From assembly GCF_006715085.1 (NCBI RefSeq), contig NZ_VFMM01000001.1, positions 1 to 64,000 on the forward strand: a stretch of 64,000 nucleotides of DNA, read 5' to 3'. Source of the stretch: Kribbella jejuensis (GTDB lineage Bacteria > Actinomycetota > Actinomycetes > Propionibacteriales > Kribbellaceae). Under the pieces are notes generated by a model. The model saw only the letters and a program-made list of their open reading frames with translations, did not search any database and was not told the origin of the DNA. Positions 45,586 through 53,934 of this stretch are shown here, in pieces; position 1 is the first letter of the stretch; each line of letters begins with the position of its first letter. Position numbers and translations under genes: made by a program.

Positions 45586-46067
45586 TGTGCTCCGATCAGA
45601 GTCGAGATGGATTCGGTCAGGGCAGCGGTGTCGGTCTTGCGACGGGGCCGGAACCCCGTGTCCAGCGAGCGGCCGTCATGCGTCCAGGTGACCACCACCA
45701 GACCGGACTTCTCAGCGGTCACCTTGCCGGCGATGCCGCGGTCGGTCCGGACGGCGGTCAGGTGGTCCGCGGGGATGAAGACATCCGCCGCGCCCTGCCG
45801 GTGGAAGATCAGGCCGTCCGCGCTGACGGCCAGGTCCGCGATGCTGCGGACGCCCAGTTCGTGGACGGCGATCCGGTCCATCCAGTCGCCGGCGGTGGTC
45901 GTGGCGACGTACACGCCCTCGACGCCGCGGGTGTCAGATTCTGGTGCCGTGGGCAGCGGCGCCAGATCGGCCTGGCGGGACTGGCGGTTCCGCCAGCCCC
46001 GGTACATCCCGAAGTAGCCCGCCGCGAGGATCAGCAGCGTGCCGAGAATGCCTAGTACGGCCTTCAC
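45582..46067 (-). CDS. Membrane-anchored PH-like protein of the pyr operon
   Basis: 161 residues. One N-terminal helix ([20 protein letters not shown]) anchors a cytoplasmic domain with bacterial-PH-like strands ([40 protein letters not shown]). In mycobacteria a similar small membrane protein (Rv1382) sits at the same place between pyrC and carA, so the association is old. No role in pyrimidine synthesis is established. The GTG start overlaps pyrC (GTGA) and the stop overlaps carA (ATGA). Confidence 0.75.
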   Translation of the reverse strand: MKAVLGILGTLLILAAGYFGMYRGWRNRQSRQADLAPLPTAPESDTRGVEGVYVATTTAGDWMDRIAVHELGVRSIADLAVSADGLIFHRQGAADVFIPADHLTAVRTDRGIAGKVTAEKSGLVVVTWTHDGRSLDTGFRPRRKTDTAALTESISTLIGAQ

Positions 46068-47356
46068 CGGGTCAGCTCACCGTCCAGGACGGTCGGCGTA
46101 CCGCGCAGGAAGGTCGCGACGACCTTGCCGGGCAGCGTCATCCCGTCGAACGGCGTGTTCCGCGACAGCGACACCGACTCCTCGGGTACGACGGTCCGCT
46201 CGACCCGCGGGTCGTACAGCACGACGTTCGCGGGCGCACCGGCGACCAGCGGCTGTCCGTGGTCAGCGGCCTGACCGATCGCGGCCGGCCGGTAGCTCAT
46301 CCGGTCCGCGACCTCGGCCCAGGTCAGCAGCTTGGTGTCGACCATCGCGTGCTGGACGACGCTGAGCGCCGTCTCCAGTCCGGTCATCCCGAACGCGGCC
46401 GCGCTCCACTCGCAGTCCTTGTCCTCGACCGGGTGCGGCGCGTGGTCGGTGGCGACGATGTCGATCGTGCCGTCGGCCAGGCCCTCGCGGACCGCCTCGA
46501 CGTCCGCCTTGGTCCGCAGCGGCGGGTTCACCTTGTACACCGGGTTGTAGGAGGCGGCCAGGTCCTCGGTCAGCAGCAGGTGGTGCGGGGTGACCTCGGC
46601 GGTCACCTCGAGCCCGCGGCGCTTGGCGGCGCGGACGATCTCGACCGAGCCCTTGGTGGACAGGTGGCAGACGTGCAGCTTCGAGCCGACGTGCGCGTTC
46701 AGCAGGATGTCGCGGGCGATGATCGCCTCCTCGGCGACACTCGGCCAGCCGGTCAGCCCGAGTACGCCGGACAGCGCGCCCTCGTTCATCTGCGCGCCCT
46801 GGGTCAGCCGCGGCTCCTGCGCGTGCTGGGCGATCACGCCGTCGAACGCCTTCACGTACTCGAGGGCGCGGCGCATCAGCGCGGCGTCCCAGACGCAGTC
46901 GCCGTCGTCGGAGAACACCCGGACCCGGGCGGCCGAGTCGGCCATCGCGCCGAGCTCCGCGAGCTGCGTGCCCTTCCGGCCGACGGTCACCGCGCCGATC
47001 GGGTACACATCGGCGTACCCGGCGTCCCGGCCGAGCCGCCAGACCTGCTCGACGACACCCGCGGTGTCGGCGACCGGGTCGGTGTTGGCCATCGCGAACA
47101 CCGCGGTGAATCCGCCCTTGGCGGCGGCCCGGGTGCCGGTGAACACGGTCTCGGCGTCCTCACGGCCCGGCTCGCGCAGGTGCGTGTGCAGGTCGACCAG
47201 CCCGGGCAGCGCGACGAGTCCGGCGGCGTCGATGGTCGTCGTACCGTCGGGTGCCTGCAGGTTGGTGCCTGTGGCAACGATCTCGCCGTTGTCGATCAGC
47301 AGGTCCGCCACCTCACCGCCGAGGATCCTGGCTCCGGTGATCAGATACGCGGTCAT
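46064..47356 (-). CDS. pyrC: Dihydroorotase
   Basis: A 430-residue, zinc-dependent amidohydrolase that closes carbamoyl-aspartate to dihydroorotate. The metal site is [18 protein letters not shown]; further motifs are the [15 protein letters not shown] region, [13 protein letters not shown] and the catalytic [18 protein letters not shown]. This is the class I (type AllB/PyrC) form. The ATG at 47356 overlaps the pyrB stop (ATGA); the open frame upstream within pyrB is a shadow. Confidence 0.96.
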   Translation of the reverse strand: MTAYLITGARILGGEVADLLIDNGEIVATGTNLQAPDGTTTIDAAGLVALPGLVDLHTHLREPGREDAETVFTGTRAAAKGGFTAVFAMANTDPVADTAGVVEQVWRLGRDAGYADVYPIGAVTVGRKGTQLAELGAMADSAARVRVFSDDGDCVWDAALMRRALEYVKAFDGVIAQHAQEPRLTQGAQMNEGALSGVLGLTGWPSVAEEAIIARDILLNAHVGSKLHVCHLSTKGSVEIVRAAKRRGLEVTAEVTPHHLLLTEDLAASYNPVYKVNPPLRTKADVEAVREGLADGTIDIVATDHAPHPVEDKDCEWSAAAFGMTGLETALSVVQHAMVDTKLLTWAEVADRMSYRPAAIGQAADHGQPLVAGAPANVVLYDPRVERTVVPEESVSLSRNTPFDGMTLPGKVVATFLRGTPTVLDGELTR

Positions 47357-48288
47357 GCGGTCGGTTCTCCTTCGTTGGTGCCGGACAACAACAGGTAGAG
47401 GACGGCCATCCGGATCGCCACGCCGTTGGTGACCTGTTCGACGATCACCGAGCGGGTCGAGTCGGCGACCTCGGCGCTGATCTCCATACCGCGGTTCATC
47501 GGGCCGGGGTGCAGCACGATCGCCTCGTCCGGCAGCTGCGCCATCCGGTTCCGGTCGAGCCCGTAGCGCCGGGTGTACTCGCGGGCGCTCGGGAAGAACG
47601 CGTCGTTCATCCGCTCCCGCTGCACCCGCAGCATCATCACCGCGTCGCTCTTCGGCAGCACCGAGTCGAAGTCGTACGACGTGGTGCACGGCCAGTTGCT
47701 CATGTCGACCGGCAGCAGCGTCGGCGGGGAGACAACGGTCACCTCGGCGCCGAGCGTGGACAGCAGCAGGACGTTCGAGCGGGCGACCCGGGAGTGCAGG
47801 ACGTCGCCGACGATCGTGATCCGGCGGCCGTCCAGCGAGCCGAGGTGGCGGCGCATCGTGAACGCGTCGAGCAGCGCCTGCGTCGGGTGCTCGTGGGTGC
47901 CGTCGCCGGCGTTCACCACGGAGCCGGTCATCCAGCCGGACTTCGCCAGCAGGTGCGGCGCGCCGGACGAACCGTGCCGGCAGACGACACCGTCGGCGCC
48001 CATCGCCTGCAGCGTCAGCGCCGTGTCCTTCAGGCTCTCGCCCTTGCTCACGCTGGAGCCCTTGGCGGAGAAGTTGATGACGTCCGCGGACAGCCGCTTC
48101 GCGGCGGCCTCGAACGAGATCCGGGTCCGGGTCGAATCCTCGAAGAACAGGTTCACCACGGTCCGGCCGCGCAGCGCGGGCAGCTTCTTGATCGGGCGGT
48201 CGGCCAGCGACCGCATCTCCTCGGCGGTGTCGAGGATCAGGTTCGCCTCGTCCCGGCTCAGGTCGGCCGCGCTCAGCAGATGCTTCAC
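47353..48288 (-). CDS. pyrB: Aspartate carbamoyltransferase catalytic subunit
   Basis: 311 residues. The carbamoyl-phosphate site is [20 protein letters not shown], followed by [37 protein letters not shown] and [15 protein letters not shown]. No regulatory pyrI gene is nearby, as in other actinobacteria; control is by PyrR instead. The GTG start overlaps the pyrR stop (GTGA, 48285-48288). Confidence 0.97.
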   Translation of the reverse strand: MKHLLSAADLSRDEANLILDTAEEMRSLADRPIKKLPALRGRTVVNLFFEDSTRTRISFEAAAKRLSADVINFSAKGSSVSKGESLKDTALTLQAMGADGVVCRHGSSGAPHLLAKSGWMTGSVVNAGDGTHEHPTQALLDAFTMRRHLGSLDGRRITIVGDVLHSRVARSNVLLLSTLGAEVTVVSPPTLLPVDMSNWPCTTSYDFDSVLPKSDAVMMLRVQRERMNDAFFPSAREYTRRYGLDRNRMAQLPDEAIVLHPGPMNRGMEISAEVADSTRSVIVEQVTNGVAIRMAVLYLLLSGTNEGEPTA

Positions 48289-48881
48289 TTCGCCCCCTTG
48301 TCGGCGATCAGGACGGCGTCCTCGCCGTCGAACTCGTCGAGGTGGACCGTGACCCGCTCGACCAGCGAGGTGGGCAGGTTCTTGCCCACGTAGTCGGCGC
48401 GGATCGGCAGTTCGCGGTGGCCGCGGTCGACCAGGACCGCGAGCTGGACCGCGCGCGGGCGGCCGATGTCGCCGAGGGCGTCGAGCGCGGCGCGGATCGT
48501 CCGGCCGGAGAACAGCACGTCGTCGACGAGTACGACGACCTTGCCGTCGATGCCGTCCGCGGGAATGTCGGTGTGCTCCAGGCCCCGCGGCGGCTTGAGA
48601 CCGATGTCGTCGCGGTACATGGTCACGTCGAGTGACCCTGTCGGTACGCTCTGCCCCTCGACGGCCTGGATCCGGGCCGAGATGCGCCGCGCCAGCGGAA
48701 CTCCGCGGCTCGGGATGCCGAGCAGGACGACCGGGTCGGCACCACGGTTGCGCTCGAGGATCTCGTGCGCGATCCGGGTCAGTGCCCGGGATATGTCGGA
48801 AGCGTCGAGGACTTCGCGGCTGCTGCTGCGCTGCAGCGGCTCCGCGAGCCCGGGTTGCTCTGCACTCTGGGCAGGGCTCAT
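48285..48881 (-). CDS. pyrR: PyrR bifunctional regulator / uracil phosphoribosyltransferase
   Basis: 198 residues. A type I phosphoribosyltransferase fold with the PRPP loop [20 protein letters not shown] and the PyrR-typical [10 protein letters not shown] and [16 protein letters not shown] stretches. PyrR binds a leader RNA hairpin in the presence of UMP/UTP and lowers pyr expression; in mycobacteria this is known to act on translation. The ATG at 48881 has GGAGGA 9 nt upstream, and the recognised hairpin lies 4 nt further. It heads the eight-gene operon. Confidence 0.95.
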   Translation of the reverse strand: MSPAQSAEQPGLAEPLQRSSSREVLDASDISRALTRIAHEILERNRGADPVVLLGIPSRGVPLARRISARIQAVEGQSVPTGSLDVTMYRDDIGLKPPRGLEHTDIPADGIDGKVVVLVDDVLFSGRTIRAALDALGDIGRPRAVQLAVLVDRGHRELPIRADYVGKNLPTSLVERVTVHLDEFDGEDAVLIADKGAK

Positions 48882-48900
48882 CGCTACCGTTCCTCCTTTT

Positions 48901-48916
48901 CTGTCTCTCGGGACAG
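48901..48916 (-). promoter_or_regulatory. PyrR-binding RNA hairpin at the pyrR ribosome-binding site
   Basis: On the minus strand the leader reads CTGTCCCGAGAGACAG, a 5-bp stem CTGTC/GACAG closing the loop CCGAGA. The UCCCGAGAG core fits the PyrR-loop consensus UCCnGnGAG. The hairpin ends 4 nt before the GGAGGA ribosome-binding site of pyrR, so bound PyrR would hinder ribosome access, as proposed for mycobacterial pyr operons. A TACCAT -10 box (plus-strand 48946-48951) would place the hairpin about 25-40 nt into the transcript. Confidence 0.8.
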
Positions 48917-48970
48917 GTCTTTAAAGGACGTTCGGACCGCTTGACATGGTATCGGATGTGACACGCCGTC

Positions 48971-49000
48971 TTGACGCTGGCCTCGCCCCCAGAATATTGT
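48971..49000 (+). promoter_or_regulatory. bldD promoter (-35 TTGACG, -10 TATTGT)
   Basis: TTGACG (48971-48976), an 18-bp spacer and TATTGT (48995-49000) form a sigma-70/HrdB-type promoter, giving a leader of about 90 nt to the bldD start. Confidence 0.65.
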
Positions 49001-49013
49001 TACTCTGTGTAAT
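48999..49013. promoter_or_regulatory. BldD box at the bldD promoter
   Basis: GTTACTCTGTGTAAT agrees at every fixed position with the Streptomyces BldD box consensus nTnACnCwGnGTnAn. It overlaps the end of the -10 box and the expected transcription start of bldD, so it is a site for self-repression, as known for Streptomyces BldD. Confidence 0.8.
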
Positions 49014-49099
49014 CGAGGGGGGCTGAGTAAAACTATTTGGCCAGAACCGAGCTGTTCCGGCAGCCCGGAATGACGAACTAGTCGGAGGGAAGAACCAGC

Positions 49100-49615
49100 G
49101 TGCCTAGCGAATACGCGAAGACACTGGGTGGCAAGTTACGTGCCATCCGCCAGCAGCAAGGCCTGTCGCTGCATGGCGTGGAAGAGAAGTCCAAGGGTCG
49201 CTGGAAGGCGGTCGTCGTCGGCTCGTACGAGCGTGGCGATCGAGCCGTCACGGTCCAGAAGCTCGCGGAACTCGCCGATTTCTACGGCGTACCGATCCGT
49301 GAACTGCTTCCTGGAAACGCCAGCGCGGCGGCTGCGGCTGCTGCTCCGCCCCGGTTGATCCTCGACCTGGAGGCCCTGCAACACCTCGACGCGAGCGAGG
49401 CCGGTCCGCTGACGCGGTACGCGGCCACGATCCAGGCTCAGCGTGGGGACTACAACGGAAAGGTGCTGTCGATCCGTCAGGACGACATGCGGACGCTCGC
49501 GGTGATCTACGACGAGTCGCCGACGACGCTGACCGAGCGCTTCATCTCCTGGGGTGTCCTGAACCCCGAGGCGAAGGGTGACGTCGAAGAGTCGTCCGAG
49601 GCCGCCGGCGCCTGA
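49100..49615 (+). CDS. bldD: BldD developmental regulator with c-di-GMP signature
   Basis: 171 residues. The N-terminal XRE-type HTH (GKLRAIRQQQGLSLHGVEEK, GSYERGDRAVTVQKLAELAD; about 10-75) is followed by an alanine linker and the BldD C-terminal domain. The c-di-GMP motif RGD-X8-RQDD is exact: Arg115-Gly-Asp117, eight residues, Arg126-Gln-Asp-Asp129. In Streptomyces a c-di-GMP tetramer dimerises BldD so that it represses sporulation genes. The GTG start at 49100 has GGAGGG 10 nt upstream. It is divergent from the pyr operon and has a BldD box at its own promoter. Confidence 0.93.
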   Translation: MPSEYAKTLGGKLRAIRQQQGLSLHGVEEKSKGRWKAVVVGSYERGDRAVTVQKLAELADFYGVPIRELLPGNASAAAAAAAPPRLILDLEALQHLDASEAGPLTRYAATIQAQRGDYNGKVLSIRQDDMRTLAVIYDESPTTLTERFISWGVLNPEAKGDVEESSEAAGA

Positions 49616-49720
49616 CGTCAGCTTCCGGGCTGACACCAGGTGAAGGCAACTGACGGTCGGGGCTTGTAGCAGCTGGCCCGCGGCCGCCCGCCTTCCCAAC
49701 TCGTACCACCGCACAAAGGT

Positions 49721-49753
49721 GGCCCGGGACCGTACCGAGACGGTCACCGGGCC
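49721..49753. terminator. Bidirectional terminator between bldD and nusB
   Basis: A 13-bp stem with a single bulged base: GGCCCGGGACCGT (49721-49733) pairs with ACGGTCACCGGGCC (49740-49753). It lies between two convergent genes and could stop transcripts from both sides. Confidence 0.75.
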
Positions 49754-49814
49754 AGGTAGCAGAACCGATAGCAAGAAGTAGAACGAAGAGAGGGTCTCGC
49801 CCCCTCCGGAGATC

Positions 49815-50225
49815 TCAGAGGCCGAGCGTCGGCTTCAACTGCAGCAGCCGGGCCAGCAGCCCGTTCACGAACGCCGGGGACTCGTCGGTCGACAGGTCCC
49901 GCGCCAGCGCCACTGCCTCGCTCACCGCGACCACGTCCGGGACCTGGTCGTCGTACAGGAGCTCGTAGGCACCGATGCGCAGGATGTTCCGGTCCACGGC
50001 CGGCATCCGGTCCAGTGTCCAGCCCACCGAGTGGGTCTCCAGCAGCTCGTCGATCTGCTCGATGTGTTTCGCGACCCCTTCGACCAGCGCCACGGTGAAC
50101 TCGTTCACCGGCGGGTCGTTGTCGGCCACCCGGTCGGCCAGGGTGCCGCCGACCGGCAGCCCCCTGACCTCGGACTCGAACAGCACGTCGAGGGCGCGCT
50201 TGCGGGCCTTGCTCCGGGCAGACAT
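49815..50225 (-). CDS. nusB: Transcription antitermination protein NusB
   Basis: 136 residues, all helical. The start ARSKARKRALDVLFESEVRG and the core VEGVAKHIEQIDELLETH, then MPAVDRNILRIGAYELLYDD, followed by VAVSEAVALARDLSTDESPA, are the NusB/RsmB-like RNA-binding fold. It binds boxA with NusE (S10) for rRNA antitermination. It follows efp by 24 bp, the usual actinobacterial efp-nusB order. Confidence 0.94.
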   Translation of the reverse strand: MSARSKARKRALDVLFESEVRGLPVGGTLADRVADNDPPVNEFTVALVEGVAKHIEQIDELLETHSVGWTLDRMPAVDRNILRIGAYELLYDDQVPDVVAVSEAVALARDLSTDESPAFVNGLLARLLQLKPTLGL

Positions 50226-50249
50226 GTTTTCTTGTGCCGGCTTTCTGGG

Positions 50250-50813
50250 TCAGGAGTTGACGCGGCCGAGGTAGTCCCCGGTCCGGGTGTCCACCTTGAC
50301 CTTCTCGCCGGTGGTCAGGAACAGCGGGACCTGGATGGTGTAGCCGGTCTCCAGCTTGGCCGGCTTGGTGCCGCCGGTGGAGCGGTCGCCCTGCAGACCG
50401 GGCTCGGTGTACTCCACGAGCAGCTCGACCGAGGCCGGGAGCTCGACGTACAGCGGGAGGTCGTCGTGGACCGCGACGACGGCGTCCTGGTTCTCCAGCA
50501 GGAAGTGCGCGGCGTCACCGACCACGTCGGGCTGGATCTGCAGCTGCTCGTACGTCGACTTGTCCATGAACACGTACGCCGAACCGTCGTTGTACAGGTA
50601 GGTCATGTCGCGCTTGTCGACGGTGGCCACCTCGACCTTGACGTCGGCGTTGAAGGTCTTGTCGACCACCTTGCCGGAAAGCACGTTCTTCAGCTTGGTG
50701 CGGACGACGGCGCCGCCCTTGCCCGGCTTGTGATGCTGGAACCAGACGACGGACCACAGCTGCCCGTCCAGGTCGAGCACCATGCCGTTCTTGAGGTCGT
50801 TCGTCGTTGCCAC
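50250..50813 (-). CDS. efp: Elongation factor P
   Basis: A 187-residue, three-domain KOW/OB protein that relieves ribosome stalling at polyproline. The tip loop is [15 protein letters not shown], with Lys32 at the position modified in other bacteria. No epmA/epmB or ymfI-like modification gene is seen nearby, and many actinobacteria use unmodified EF-P. The GTG at 50813 gives [19 protein letters not shown], the normal N-terminus. A TACAAT -10 box (plus-strand 50853-50858) would serve efp-nusB. Confidence 0.96.
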   Translation of the reverse strand: MATTNDLKNGMVLDLDGQLWSVVWFQHHKPGKGGAVVRTKLKNVLSGKVVDKTFNADVKVEVATVDKRDMTYLYNDGSAYVFMDKSTYEQLQIQPDVVGDAAHFLLENQDAVVAVHDDLPLYVELPASVELLVEYTEPGLQGDRSTGGTKPAKLETGYTIQVPLFLTTGEKVKVDTRTGDYLGRVNS

Positions 50814-50947
50814 GCGGGTAAGCCCTTCGAAATCGATCAGCGGTAACACGAGATTGTAGCGGTCGGCACCGCTTTCCTCCGATTCGGCGGACCTTGGTTG
50901 GCCGTAGGCTGACTCTGATCGCCCACCGAGTGCCAGGAGGCCGTGCG

Positions 50948-51823
50948 ATGACGGGGTTCGTGATCTTCGTCGTGGTGATGATCGTGCTCGGGCTGATCAA
51001 CAAGGCGAAGCAGCAGTCCGGCGGGGGCAGTGCGAAGCAGAACGCGCGCGTGCAGGCGCTGGTGCAGAAGATCCAGGCGCAACAGGGCGGCAACCAGCCG
51101 ATCCAGTTCCAGGGGCAGTACACCCAGGCCGCGCGCCCCGGCGGTCCTCCCCCGGCGCCGGCTCAGACCTTTCCGGGCCGGTCCTCGTTGCCGGTGCAGG
51201 CCGGTGCGCCGCAGGGCAGCCAGCAGGCCGCGGCCGTACTGCAGCAGCTCCTCCAGCAGGGCCGTCAGGCACCTCGTCCGGGCGAGTGGGCTCCCCCGGG
51301 GCAGACCGTCGGATACCAGGCCCCCGGGCAGTTCCAGCCGGCCCAGCAGTTCCAGGCGGTTCAGCAGTTCCAGCCGGCTCAGCAGTTCCCGGTGCAGTAC
51401 AACCCCGGCCCGTACCAGCCTCCTGCGCATCGTCCGCCGCAGAACAACCTGCCGGCGCCGCGACAGGACCTGGACACCCGCGTACGGGACCTGATGAAGG
51501 CCGGCAACGAGGTCGGCGCCGTCCGGTTGCTCAGCGAGGAACGTCAACTCGGCATCCTCGAAGCACAGCAGTACGCGCGTTCACTGGTGACACCGCAGCG
51601 GACCGCCGTACCCGATCAGCCCAATGAGCCCGACGAGGACGACGGTCGGTACGTCGGCTCGGCCGCGTTCGCGGAGTCGATCTTCAACCTGGACGACCGC
51701 GAGGAGAACGTCTGGGCCAGCGGTTGGGTGGACACACCCGAGCCCGACGACCGGTCCGACATCGACGAGCTCTGGCAGACCGTCAGCAACCCGCCGCGGC
51801 CGACTCCTCCGGCAGCACGCTGA
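50948..51823 (+). CDS. Membrane-anchored Gln-rich protein with L7/L12-C-terminal-like segment
   Basis: 291 residues. One N-terminal helix ([14 protein letters not shown], about 4-18) is followed by a long disordered Gln/Pro-rich region (about 40-185) with imperfect PAQQFQ repeats. A short folded segment ([31 protein letters not shown]; about 190-225) resembles the helix-turn of the ribosomal L7/L12 C-terminal domain found in many actinobacterial proteins. The C-terminus is acidic. The ATG at 50948 follows GGAGG by 7 nt. It is divergent from efp. Function unknown. Confidence 0.65.
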   Translation: MTGFVIFVVVMIVLGLINKAKQQSGGGSAKQNARVQALVQKIQAQQGGNQPIQFQGQYTQAARPGGPPPAPAQTFPGRSSLPVQAGAPQGSQQAAAVLQQLLQQGRQAPRPGEWAPPGQTVGYQAPGQFQPAQQFQAVQQFQPAQQFPVQYNPGPYQPPAHRPPQNNLPAPRQDLDTRVRDLMKAGNEVGAVRLLSEERQLGILEAQQYARSLVTPQRTAVPDQPNEPDEDDGRYVGSAAFAESIFNLDDREENVWASGWVDTPEPDDRSDIDELWQTVSNPPRPTPPAAR

Positions 51824-51845
51824 GGTAGCCGCCCCCGGTCGATCG

Positions 51846-52343
51846 TCAGTCCCGCTCGTCCCCCAGCGACTCCAGCAAGGCCCGCAACAGCCCGGCCAGC
51901 TGCTCGCGCTCACCTTTGGACAGACCGGCCAGCAATTGCGCCTCGGTGTCGACGTGAGTCGGCAGCACTTTGTCGATCAGCTCGAGTCCTGCATCCGTCA
52001 GCGTCACCAGTACGCCGCGGCGATCCGTCTCGCTCGGCGCTCGCGTCACCAGGCCGCGCGCCTCGAGCCGGTCCAGCCGCTGGCTGATCGCGCCCGAGGT
52101 GACCATCGACGAGTGCATCAGCCCGGCCGGCGTCAGGCTGTGCTCCGGGTTGCTGCGCCGCAGCGTGGCCAGTACGTCGAACGACGCACGGTCGAGATCG
52201 TGCTTGGCGAAGTTCCGTCGCAGCTCGGCGTCGAAGAGTGCCCCCAGCCGGCTCATCCGGCCGATGATCCCCATCGGCGATGGATCCAGGTCCGGCCGCC
52301 GCTCGCGCCACTGCTCGAGCACCAGGTCGACGTGATCTGCCAT
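51846..52343 (-). CDS. MarR-family transcriptional regulator
   Basis: 165 residues. The winged helix is LDRASFDVLATLRRSNPEHS, LTPAGLMHSSMVTSGAISQR, and the wing SETDRRGVLVTLTDAG. MarR proteins are ligand-responsive repressors of exporters and catabolic genes. The ATG at 52343 is 6 nt from TAGGCT (plus-strand 52350-52355), so it is probably leaderless. It is divergent from an EamA transporter, with three related operator-like motifs between them. Confidence 0.86.
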   Translation of the reverse strand: MADHVDLVLEQWRERRPDLDPSPMGIIGRMSRLGALFDAELRRNFAKHDLDRASFDVLATLRRSNPEHSLTPAGLMHSSMVTSGAISQRLDRLEARGLVTRAPSETDRRGVLVTLTDAGLELIDKVLPTHVDTEAQLLAGLSKGEREQLAGLLRALLESLGDERD

Positions 52344-52366
52344 CCGCCCAGCCTAGCGCCAGTTCG

Positions 52367-52425
52367 CTTAGCGATGAGAGACTTGAAACTATCTTAGCGG
52401 TGAGATACTTTGTCTTAGTGCTAAG
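52367..52425. promoter_or_regulatory. MarR-type operator array
   Basis: Three related motifs: CTTAGCGATGAGA (52367-52379), CTTAGCGGTGAGA (52393-52405, inside the dyad TATCT...AGATA 52390-52407) and the dyad CTTAG-TG-CTAAG (52414-52425). The last overlaps the GTG start of the transporter, and the second lies just before its -10 box TACTTT (52406-52411). The array fits repression of both divergent genes by the MarR protein. Confidence 0.7.
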
Positions 52426-53368
52426 GAATCGACTGTTGGTCCTCACGGCGATCGCGCCGATGTTCTGGGGTACGACGTACCTCGTCACCACCGAGCTGCT
52501 CCCACCCCACCGTCCACTGCTGGCCGCGCTCCTGCGCGCCTTGCCGGCCGGCCTGCTTCTCGTGGCGATCACTCGGGTACTGCCACACGGGAGCTGGTGG
52601 TGGCGTGCATTGGTTCTCGGCACCCTCAACATCGGGGCGTTCAACGCCCTGCTGTTCGTCGGCGCCTATCGACTCCCAGGCGGCGTGGCCGCGACGGTCG
52701 GCGCCATCCAGCCGCTCCTGGTCGCTCTCCTGTCTGCGGCATTGCTACGACAGCGCCTGTCGCTCCGGACCGTTCTTATGGCGCTGGCAGGCATCTTCGG
52801 CGTCGGTCTGCTCGTACTGCGAGCCACTGCACGGCTGGACACGTGGGGCGTGCTGGCCGCTCTCGGCGGTGCAATCGTGATGGCGTTCGGCGTCGTACTG
52901 AGCAAGCGGTGGACGTCACCCGCTCCCCTGCTGGCGACGACTGGCTGGCAGCTGGTCGCGGGCGGGCTGGTGCTACTGCCGATCACGTTCCTGGTCGAGG
53001 GCTCGCTGCCCGACTTCACAGTGCGGAATGTTGCGGGGTACGCGTACCTGGCGGTGTTCGGTTCTGCGGTTGCTTATGCGCTGTGGTTCCGGGGGCTTCG
53101 GGAGCTCGCTCCTACCGAGGTGGCGTTCATGGGACTGCTCAGCCCGGTCGTGGCGACCACACTGGGCTGGCTGGTCCTTGGGCAGCGGCTGGCTCCGCTG
53201 CAGATCCTCGGTGGTGTCATCGTGCTGGCAGCGCTCCTCGGCGCCCAGCTGCGCCGCTCAGATCAGCCCTTGCCGGAGGGCGTAGGCGACGGCGTGGGAG
53301 CGGTTGCGGAGCTGGAGACGACTGGTGACGTCGTGGAGGACGTTCTTGACCGTCCGCTCCGAGTATGA
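52418..53368 (+). CDS. EamA/DMT-family exporter
   Basis: 316 residues with ten helices in two EamA repeats (LLVLTAIAPMFWGTTYLVTT; GGVAATVGAIQPLLVALLSA; second repeat GVLAALGGAIVMAFGVVLSK to ILGGVIVLAALLGAQL). The GTG at 52418 stands 6 nt after TACTTT and overlaps an operator dyad; a longer open frame upstream is not membrane-like and crosses the MarR promoter. After the last helix a hydrophilic tail of about 35 residues overlaps the convergent LuxR gene by 111 bp. The MarR gene is the likely controller. Substrate unknown. Confidence 0.82.
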   Translation: MLRNRLLVLTAIAPMFWGTTYLVTTELLPPHRPLLAALLRALPAGLLLVAITRVLPHGSWWWRALVLGTLNIGAFNALLFVGAYRLPGGVAATVGAIQPLLVALLSAALLRQRLSLRTVLMALAGIFGVGLLVLRATARLDTWGVLAALGGAIVMAFGVVLSKRWTSPAPLLATTGWQLVAGGLVLLPITFLVEGSLPDFTVRNVAGYAYLAVFGSAVAYALWFRGLRELAPTEVAFMGLLSPVVATTLGWLVLGQRLAPLQILGGVIVLAALLGAQLRRSDQPLPEGVGDGVGAVAELETTGDVVEDVLDRPLRV

Positions 53369-53866
53369 GAGCTCCCGGGCGATCTCCTGCGTGTCCTTGC
53401 CATCAGCAACCAACCTGAGCACCTGGGTCTCGCGATCGGACAGCACGGAGCCGGACAGCCCGGAGCCGGGCAGCCGGTGCACGGTCGACGGCTGACCGAG
53501 CAACCGGCCCATCAGCTCGGTCGGCAGGTTGCCGTCGCCGGCCGCGGCCACCAGCACCAGATGCACGATCCGGTCCCCGGTCGCCTCGGTACGGCGTAGT
53601 ACGCCGGCGACGCCCAGCTGGACTGCGGTCATCAGCGCGTCGTCGTCGATCGAGCTGCCGATCAGCACGATCCGGCGGCACCCGCGCTGCGTCGCCGCCC
53701 GCAGGACCTGAACGGCGGCACCGTCGAGCGCGTCGACGGCGACCAGGGCCACCGCGGCAGCCTCCGGATCGTCGATCAGCCGGACCTCCGGACGATGCCC
53801 CAGCGTGTACACCAGCCCGAACTGCGAGAGCGGGTCGAGCGCCTTCACCCAGACCGGAATCGTCAT
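53258..53866 (-). CDS. LuxR-type regulator with degenerate receiver
   Basis: 202 residues. A C-terminal GerE/LuxR HTH (LSDRETQVLRLVADGKDTQE, LSYSERTVKNVLHDVTSRLQ; about 140-200) follows a receiver-like domain. That domain keeps the beta-alpha rhythm and an aspartate in LVAVDALDGAA but lacks the N-terminal acidic pair (VKALDPLSQFGL) and the usual lysine. It is probably an atypical response regulator not controlled by phosphorylation. There is no kinase nearby. It lies between the EamA transporter and aroQ; target unknown. Confidence 0.75.
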   Translation of the reverse strand: MTIPVWVKALDPLSQFGLVYTLGHRPEVRLIDDPEAAAVALVAVDALDGAAVQVLRAATQRGCRRIVLIGSSIDDDALMTAVQLGVAGVLRRTEATGDRIVHLVLVAAAGDGNLPTELMGRLLGQPSTVHRLPGSGLSGSVLSDRETQVLRLVADGKDTQEIARELSYSERTVKNVLHDVTSRLQLRNRSHAVAYALRQGLI

Positions 53867-53914
53867 CCTGTGCCCCCAAGTCGAGCGTGCCGAATGCTGC
53901 CCACACTCACCTGA

Positions 53915-53928
53915 TGCCCGAAGGGGCA
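53915..53928 (-). terminator. Small hairpin downstream of aroQ
   Basis: TGCCC-GAAG-GGGCA (5-bp stem, 4-nt loop) 6 bp after the aroQ stop. On the plus strand a T-rich stretch follows. The short stem makes this a weak call. Confidence 0.4.
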
Positions 53929-53934
53929 GTTTGG

